Assembly (NCBI GenBank): GCA_934373295.1
Contig: CAKROK010000008.1
Span: 1-45,681 of the forward strand
Direction: 5' to 3'
Length of the DNA: 45,681 nucleotides
DNA from: an uncultured Christensenellaceae bacterium
Lineage (GTDB): Bacteria > Bacillota > Clostridia > Christensenellales > Christensenellaceae
This document shows positions 41,433 to 45,681 of the stretch, piece by piece. Made by a program: the position numbers and the translations under genes. Numbering within the stretch: position 1 is the stretch's first letter; each line of letters opens with the position of its first letter. The notes beneath the pieces are model-generated. The model did no database searches. It had not been told where the DNA came from and saw only the letters and a list, made by a program, of their open reading frames with translations.

Positions 41433-42581
41433 ATGGAAGAAACTGCCTGCATAGTAAAATGCGATTCATATAGCGAAGGTGAAGTCAGCGCGGCGATAGA
41501 ACGCGTTTTTTGCTTGCTCGGGGGAGCGCAGGGCTTTATCAGACAGGGAATGAAAGTGCTTATAAAGGCCAATCTCATGAGAAAAAGCGCGCCGGAGCAG
41601 TGCTGCGTAACGCATTATTCCATAGTCGCCGCAGTCGCATCAATGGTGGAAAGCATGGGCGCAACTGCTGTAATATGCGACAGCCCGGGCGGGGCATATA
41701 ACCACAATTTCGTGAACTCCATATACTCTGCGACCAAAATGACCGAAGCTGCGGAGATATCGGGAGCCTCATTAAACGACGATTTTACGTATAAAAGGAC
41801 AGTTATCGGCGGAACAAAGCTGAATGAGATAGACATTATCACGCCCGCGCTGGAGTGCGACGCGATCATAAACATAGCCAAGCTAAAGACGCACGCGCAC
41901 GCGACATACACGGGTGCGGTGAAGAATATGTTCGGGTGCGTGCCCGGTCTGGAAAAGGCGGAGCTGCACTTCAACTATCCCGATATATACGACTTTGCGA
42001 ACGCGATAATCGACATCGCGCAGTATCTCAAGCCCACCTTGAGCATAATCGACGCGGTGGACGCCATGGAGGGCAACGGCCCGGGCAGCGGCGAGCCGAG
42101 GCACGTGGGCGCGATAGTCGCGTCAAAGGATATGTACGCCGCGGACATTGCGGCGACGCGGCTGGTGGGAATATGCCCTGACGAAGTCCCCATACTGCAT
42201 GAGGCGAAAAAAAGGGGACTTTGTGATGAAAATCCGTCCCTTTTGGGAGATGACCCGGAGCCGCTGATCGTGCATGACTTCAAGCGTTCGGACTTTGCGG
42301 GAAACAACGTGTTGAAGCACAGAGTTCCGCCGTTCATGGAGGACACGCTTGCGAAGTGGCTCGCGCTAAAGCCGGTGGTAGATAGGAAAAAATGCATAGG
42401 CTGCGGCATTTGCGCGGGAATATGCCCCGCAGATGCTATAAAAATAAGCCGAAAAATTGCGAAAATTTCCTCAAAAAAGTGCGTGAAGTGCTTTTGCTGT
42501 CAGGAGTTTTGCCCCAAAAAGGCTATCGCAGGGAAGAGGAATCCCGTCGCCAGCACGGCGATGAGAGTTACGGAGGACTGA
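41433..42581 (+). CDS. DUF362 domain protein with C-terminal 2x[4Fe-4S] ferredoxin
   Basis: A 382-residue protein. Residues about 1-300 are the DUF362 domain (KVLIKANLM, VICDSPGG, INIAKLKTHAHATYTGAVKN and IDAVDAMEGNGPGSGEPR are recognisable; the third is split as INIAKLKTHAH and ATYTGAVKN). The C-terminus carries two cluster motifs, CIGCGICAGICP and CVKCFCCQEFCP. The family is widespread in anaerobes and functionally uncharacterised; a redox role is inferred from the clusters. ATG 41433 follows GGGAGG. It is three bases upstream of trmL and probably co-transcribed. Confidence 0.88.
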   Translation: MEETACIVKCDSYSEGEVSAAIERVFCLLGGAQGFIRQGMKVLIKANLMRKSAPEQCCVTHYSIVAAVASMVESMGATAVICDSPGGAYNHNFVNSIYSATKMTEAAEISGASLNDDFTYKRTVIGGTKLNEIDIITPALECDAIINIAKLKTHAHATYTGAVKNMFGCVPGLEKAELHFNYPDIYDFANAIIDIAQYLKPTLSIIDAVDAMEGNGPGSGEPRHVGAIVASKDMYAADIAATRLVGICPDEVPILHEAKKRGLCDENPSLLGDDPEPLIVHDFKRSDFAGNNVLKHRVPPFMEDTLAKWLALKPVVDRKKCIGCGICAGICPADAIKISRKIAKISSKKCVKCFCCQEFCPKKAIAGKRNPVASTAMRVTED

Positions 42582-42584
42582 ATT

Positions 42585-43046
42585 ATGCTCAATATCGTTC
42601 TTGTAGAGCCGGAGATACCGGCAAATACGGGGAATATTTCAAGGACCTGCGCAGTGACGGGCGCGGCGCTCCATCTCGTCCATCCCTTGGGCTTTTCGAT
42701 AGATGAAAAGCACCTAAAGCGCGCGGGGCTGGATTATTGGGATAAGCTCGACATTTATGAATATGAGAATTTAGACGATTTTTTGGAAAAGAACAGGGGA
42801 GGGGAGTTTTTCTTCTTCTCCACAAAGGCGAAAAGGAGCTATGCGGAGGTGAGCTACCCCGACGACGCCTTTTTGATATTCGGCAAGGAGACTAAAGGTC
42901 TGCCCGAGCCGCTGATTTTTGCGAATTTGGACAGGACGGTGCGCATACCCATGCGGCACACTCTGCGCTGTCTCAACCTTTCGAACTCGGTGGCCGTCGC
43001 GGCGTATGAATATTTCAGACAGAGGGATTTTGGAGGTCTTGAGTAA
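42585..43046 (+). CDS. trmL: tRNA (cytidine(34)-2'-O)-methyltransferase
   Basis: A 153-residue SPOUT methyltransferase acting on the wobble base of tRNA-Leu. The N-terminal LVEPEIPANTGNISRTCA motif, LIFGKETKGLPEP and the knot segment IPMRHTLRCLNLSNSVAV are characteristic. Length fits TrmL/YibK rather than the longer TrmH or RlmB. The stop overlaps the start of the small membrane protein gene by one base. Confidence 0.95.
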   Translation: MLNIVLVEPEIPANTGNISRTCAVTGAALHLVHPLGFSIDEKHLKRAGLDYWDKLDIYEYENLDDFLEKNRGGEFFFFSTKAKRSYAEVSYPDDAFLIFGKETKGLPEPLIFANLDRTVRIPMRHTLRCLNLSNSVAVAAYEYFRQRDFGGLE

Positions 43047-43210
43047 TGATTTTTGTGTTTATTTCATTTCTTTTGGCGGACGGACTATGCTGGTTCATTT
43101 ACAGCAGGGAGAAGAAAAAGGTCTATCTCGTTATCGGAATAGTACTCGCCGTATGCGCGCTTGCGTCGCTCATAGCGTGCATCAGATTGGCTTTACTGGG
43201 CGGAATATAA
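43046..43210 (+). CDS. Small two-helix membrane protein, unknown function
   Basis: A 54-residue protein too short for standard gene-length cut-offs. It has a hydrophobic helix at residues 2-18 (IFVFISFLLADGLCWFI), a basic loop (SREKKKVY) and a second helix at about 27-50 (LVIGIVLAVCALASLIACI). The ATG overlaps the trmL stop (TAATGA), and the terminator follows the stop by a few bases; both support a real, translated gene. I do not recognise the family. Confidence 0.7.
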   Translation: MIFVFISFLLADGLCWFIYSREKKKVYLVIGIVLAVCALASLIACIRLALLGGI

Positions 43211-43215
43211 TAATA

Positions 43216-43242
43216 AAAAGGACGATTTCTCGTCCCTTTTTT
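43216..43242. terminator. Bidirectional terminator
   Basis: AAAAGGACGA pairs with TCGTCC and flanking T-run around TTTC. T-runs lie on both sides (TTTTTT plus; TTTTTATTATT minus), so it serves the plus-strand trmL operon and the minus-strand Dabb gene, whose stop codon it touches. Confidence 0.85.
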
Positions 43243-43528
43243 ATATCCTATAATCCACGGCGACGCTCGATGCACGCACGGCGTGCATGTGCTTTTTGAC
43301 CACGCCGCAGTGATACGGGTCGTTTTGATAGTTTTCCAGCTCACTCTCTTCGAGGGTGACCTGTAAGATCAGGTCGTATGAGCGTTCGGAATGCAGAAAG
43401 TCGATGCCGACCTCGATATCCTTTATCATGGGGACGTTCCCCTTCATGGACAGCAGGATGTCCCTCGCTTTTTCACACTCAGCGGGTGAGTTGTCCTTTA
43501 GCTTAAAGCATACGATGTGTTTTATCAT
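43241..43528 (-). CDS. Dabb-family stress-response protein
   Basis: A 95-residue alpha+beta barrel protein of the Dabb family. The start MIKHIVCFKLKD, the mid-segment IEVGIDFLHSERSYDLIL and the C-terminal YQNDPYHCGVVKKHM are typical. Members are small dimeric proteins linked to stress in plants and to ring cyclisation in some pathways; the bacterial role is unclear. ATG 43528 has AAGGAG from the end of the preceding gene, so it is coupled to the methyltransferase gene. Confidence 0.85.
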   Translation of the reverse strand: MIKHIVCFKLKDNSPAECEKARDILLSMKGNVPMIKDIEVGIDFLHSERSYDLILQVTLEESELENYQNDPYHCGVVKKHMHAVRASSVAVDYRI

Positions 43529-43538
43529 AATATTCTCC

Positions 43539-44294
43539 TTATCTATCCGCAATTTTATATAACAGTATTCCCGCGGCGACCGCGGCATTCAGGCTTTCCG
43601 CACGGCCGTAAATGTTTATCTTATAAAGCACGTCCGCGAGGGTGGATGCGTTTTCCGTCAGCCCTCTCGCCTCGTTGCCTATCATTATACACGTGCGTCC
43701 GCTCTCGGGGAGAATGTGTCCGCCTTTTAGGTGGCCCGCGATGAGCGCCACGCCGCTGTCTTTAAGCGAGCGCAGCTGCCCGTAAAAATCGTCCGCTATG
43801 ACGACGGGAATGTGAAAGACGCTGCCCATTGCGGCGCGGACGGCCTTTGGCGAGGTGAAATCCGCACATTCGGGCGATAATATCACGGCGCCTGCTCCCG
43901 CAGCGTCCGCAGTTCGTATGATAGTGCCTATGTTCTGCGGGTCAGAGACGTTCTCAAGCGCGGCGAAAAGCTCGCCCGAGCCGTCCCACTTTGGAAGTGC
44001 GCCATGATCGCACACTGCGCATACCGCCTGGGGCGTTTTTGAATCGCAAACGGCGGATAGTATCGCGTCCGTCACGATATAGACGTCCGTTCCCGTTTTT
44101 TGCGCGAGAGAGGCGATGGGGTGGTGCGGGTCGCGCGTAAGTATCGCCTTGGCGCAGCCGTTAATGACGGCCTCCTCGGCGCACTTATCTCCCTCGGCGA
44201 TGAACAGGGCGTTTTCCGTGCGTCCCTTTTTATTTTTGAGAGTTTTTAAGGTTTTTATGTACGCATTCTGCGTGCTTGATATCTCGTAGATCAT
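43539..44294 (-). CDS. TrmH-family RNA 2'-O-methyltransferase
   Basis: A 251-residue SPOUT methyltransferase (TsnR/SpoU-type). The N-terminal substrate-binding domain has ENALFIAEGDKCAEEA; the knot domain has LENVSDPQNIGTIIRTADAAG, IMIGNEARGLT and IYGRAESLNAAVAAGILLY (given as VSDPQNIGTIIRTADAAG and GRAESLNAAVAAGILLY). rRNA is the usual substrate of this size class. The ATG at 44294 comes only a few bases after the T-run of the rplT terminator and has no Shine-Dalgarno; an in-frame TTG at 44315 is the alternative. It commonly follows rplT in Firmicutes. Confidence 0.85.
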   Translation of the reverse strand: MIYEISSTQNAYIKTLKTLKNKKGRTENALFIAEGDKCAEEAVINGCAKAILTRDPHHPIASLAQKTGTDVYIVTDAILSAVCDSKTPQAVCAVCDHGALPKWDGSGELFAALENVSDPQNIGTIIRTADAAGAGAVILSPECADFTSPKAVRAAMGSVFHIPVVIADDFYGQLRSLKDSGVALIAGHLKGGHILPESGRTCIMIGNEARGLTENASTLADVLYKINIYGRAESLNAAVAAGILLYKIADR

Positions 44295-44296
44295 AA

Positions 44297-44325
44297 TAAA
44301 AAATGGGCAACGCAATGCTGCCCAT
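44297..44325 (-). terminator. Terminator after rplT
   Basis: On the minus strand ATGGGCA pairs with TGCCCAT around a nine-base loop, followed by TTTTTT. It abuts the start of the methyltransferase gene. Confidence 0.85.
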
Positions 44326-44333
44326 AAAATTCT

Positions 44334-44684
44334 TTAAGCGTTCTTTGCCGTCTCGGCGAGCTTTGCGAAAGCGGCGGGATCGTTCACGGCCATGTCGGCG
44401 AGGATCTTTCTGTTGATCTCGATGCCGGACTTCTTTAAGCCGTCCATGAATCTGGAGTAGGAGATGCCGTTGATCCTTGCGGCGGCGTTGATCCTGGTGA
44501 TCCAGAGCTTTCTGAAGTCTCTCTTCTTTAACTTTCTGCCCGTGTAGGCATAGTTCATAGACTTCATTACAGCCGCTTTAGCGGTCTTATACTGCTTGGA
44601 CTTTGCTCCGAAATAACCCTTAGCCTGCTTAAATATTCTTCTGCGCTTTTTATGGCTTGTTACAGCTCTCTTAATTCTTGCCAC
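44334..44684 (-). CDS. rplT: 50S ribosomal protein L20
   Basis: A 116-residue basic ribosomal protein needed for early 50S assembly and, in Firmicutes, repressor of its own operon. The N-terminus ARIKRAVTSHKKRRRIFKQA and SYSRFMDGLKKSGIEINRK are diagnostic. The start is GTG 44684 with AGGAGG upstream. It is last in infC-rpmI-rplT. Confidence 0.98.
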   Translation of the reverse strand: MARIKRAVTSHKKRRRIFKQAKGYFGAKSKQYKTAKAAVMKSMNYAYTGRKLKKRDFRKLWITRINAAARINGISYSRFMDGLKKSGIEINRKILADMAVNDPAAFAKLAETAKNA

Positions 44685-44725
44685 GATTTTATCCTCCTAA
44701 AATAACTGTTTTTCCGGTTTGAGAC

Positions 44726-44923
44726 TTACTTGTAGGGAATGAGTTCTCTGACGTTGCGCTGCTCAGCGGCGCTTACGTACGTACCCTTCCTCAGGTTTCT
44801 CTTTCTCTTGGTAGACTTCTTGTTGAGGATGTGGCTCTTATACGCCTTGCCCCTCTTGATTAAGCCGGACTTAGTTACTCTGAATCTCTTAGCGCTTGCT
44901 CTTTTAGTCTTCTGCTTTGGCAT
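44726..44923 (-). CDS. rpmI: 50S ribosomal protein L35
   Basis: A 65-residue basic protein with the L35 pattern PKQKTKRASAKRFRVTKSG and the closing LIPYK. ATG 44923 has AAAGGAGGG upstream. It lies between infC and rplT as in nearly all bacteria. Confidence 0.97.
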   Translation of the reverse strand: MPKQKTKRASAKRFRVTKSGLIKRGKAYKSHILNKKSTKRKRNLRKGTYVSAAEQRNVRELIPYK

Positions 44924-44941
44924 TAGTTTGCCCTCCTTTAG

Positions 44942-45448
44942 TTAGTTCTTGGGTGCGAGGATCATGAACATATTTCTTCCTTCCATCTTGGCGGGCTTTT
45001 CAACCTTTGCGTTGTCCAGCATACCTAAGAAAGTCTCCATTACGTTCAGGCCCTGCTCTGTATGACTGAGCTGTCTTCCTCTGAATCTGATAGACACTTT
45101 TACCTTATCGCCGCCGGCTAAGAACTTCGAGACGTTCTTTGCCTTGACCTCCATATCATGGACGTCGATAGTGGCGGAGAGCCTCATCTCCTTTATGGAA
45201 ATGACCTTCTGGTTTTTCTTCGCTTCCTTCTTGCGCTTCTCCTGCTCATAGCGCAGCTTGCCGTAATCGGCGATCTTGCACACGGGCGGATTTGCCTTTG
45301 GGGAGATGTTTACGAGATCAAGGCGCGCTTCCTCAGCCATCCTCAACGCCTGAGCGATGGGCATGATACCGAGCTGTTCGCCGTTCTCGTCGATGACTCT
45401 TACTTCCGGATGTGTTATCTGCTCGTTGATGAGCATTTCAGTAGCTAT
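44942..45448 (-). CDS. infC: Translation initiation factor IF-3, probable AUA start
   Basis: A 168-residue IF-3. The N-terminal domain has MLINEQITHPEVRVIDENG; the linker is rich in Lys/Arg; the C-terminal domain has VSIRFRGRQLSHTEQGLN and closes with MILAPKN. AAGGAGGGG lies eight bases before an ATA codon at 45448, giving the N-terminus ATEMLINEQ, which matches clostridial homologues; the next ATG (45436) is too far from that ribosome site. infC genes often use AUU/AUC/AUA, which IF-3 itself discriminates against, allowing autoregulation. Confidence 0.93.
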   Translation of the reverse strand: MATEMLINEQITHPEVRVIDENGEQLGIMPIAQALRMAEEARLDLVNISPKANPPVCKIADYGKLRYEQEKRKKEAKKNQKVISIKEMRLSATIDVHDMEVKAKNVSKFLAGGDKVKVSIRFRGRQLSHTEQGLNVMETFLGMLDNAKVEKPAKMEGRNMFMILAPKN

Positions 45449-45493
45449 AAAAGACCCCTCCTTCATAATGCCTTGATAGGCGATAGTTTCGCA

Positions 45494-45521
45494 ATAAAAA
45501 ATTGCGGGCAACGCTGCCCGC
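45494..45521 (-). terminator. Attenuator in the infC-rpmI-rplT leader
   Basis: On the minus strand GCGGGCA-GCGT-TGCCCGC is followed by AATTTTTTATT, about 45 bases before infC and about 75 bases after the promoter. Firmicutes control this operon by L20- or IF3-type leaders with premature termination. This hairpin is in the right place; the L20-binding pseudoknot was not resolved. Confidence 0.8.
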
Positions 45522-45600
45522 AGTAAAACTCAAAATGCCTAACCAATCAAAACGGAATTCGATAGGTGAGAAGCAGGCAGCTTCTTCTTTAACAAAAACA

Positions 45601-45629
45601 ATCTTACCACATTAAATATGAGTTGTCAA
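45601..45629 (-). promoter_or_regulatory. Promoter of infC-rpmI-rplT
   Basis: On the minus strand a perfect TTGACA and TAAGAT are separated by 17 bp. The leader to infC is about 150 bases and contains AAGAAGC/GCTTCT-type pairing as well as the attenuator. Confidence 0.85.
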
Positions 45630-45681
45630 CGCATAAAATTCGAAAAAGAGAGTAATTTTTTGAATTTTATTTCTATATCGC

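Overview
The window looks like chromosomal DNA of an anaerobic, probably endospore-forming member of the Clostridia. The evidence is the yqfC-yqfD-phoH sporulation-type cluster, a short HisG with a separate HisZ, type III glutamine synthetase, an ANTAR-type nitrogen regulator, a T-box leader, TTG/GTG starts behind strong purine-rich ribosome sites, and no respiratory genes. Most of it is housekeeping and amino-acid/nitrogen metabolism; no phage, IS transposase or CRISPR array was seen.

Layout. 1-700: the end of a tRNA-Lys gene and its terminator, then about 590 bp without a convincing gene, comprising a strand-skewed C-poor stretch and a cluster of long perfect hairpins. 704-3119: yqfC-yqfD-phoH. 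3177-7441: a TetR regulator and a heterodimeric ABC exporter-type pair. 7577-10520: polyphosphate kinase converging on an MreB-like actin. 10635-11065: a MerR-type promoter in front of a decayed carboxymuconolactone-decarboxylase-like gene. 11201-13254: DUF1003, ketopantoate reductase and LUD protein on the minus strand. 13427-16302: lepA-hemW. 16337-24929: a complete, tightly overlapped histidine operon headed by a TrpR/YerC-like regulator. 24930-26931: a relic of a second asnB 3' end, then asnB behind an Asn-specifying T-box. 27015-38150: a nitrogen-assimilation island of two divergent operons, glnN-amt(PII fusion) on the minus strand and a split glutamate synthase, glnA and an ANTAR protein on the plus strand. 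38151-38512: a palindromic element and tRNA-Pro/tRNA-Thr. 38611-41341: a mutarotase-like protein divergent from ribokinase-gtrA. 41377-43210: DUF362 ferredoxin, trmL and a tiny membrane protein. 43241-45681: Dabb protein, a TrmH-type rRNA methyltransferase and infC-rpmI-rplT with an attenuator.

How it fits together. The nitrogen island can import ammonium (Amt with built-in PII), fix it with GlnN or GlnA, and pass glutamine nitrogen to 2-oxoglutarate through a glutamate synthase split into amidotransferase, FMN/ferredoxin and GXGXG subunits with their own electron-carrier and flavoprotein. Both operons start at consensus promoters about 65 bp apart. Each transcript appears to begin with a hairpin carrying nearly the same hexaloop (AAGGAC or AAGGGC, with A1 and G4) that overlaps a terminator-like stem. 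The last gene of the plus operon encodes an ANTAR protein, the class that binds such loops, so a self-contained antitermination circuit is the main systems-level proposal here. Asparagine synthetase next door is controlled separately by a T-box.

All calls are from reading the sequence; no database search was run.
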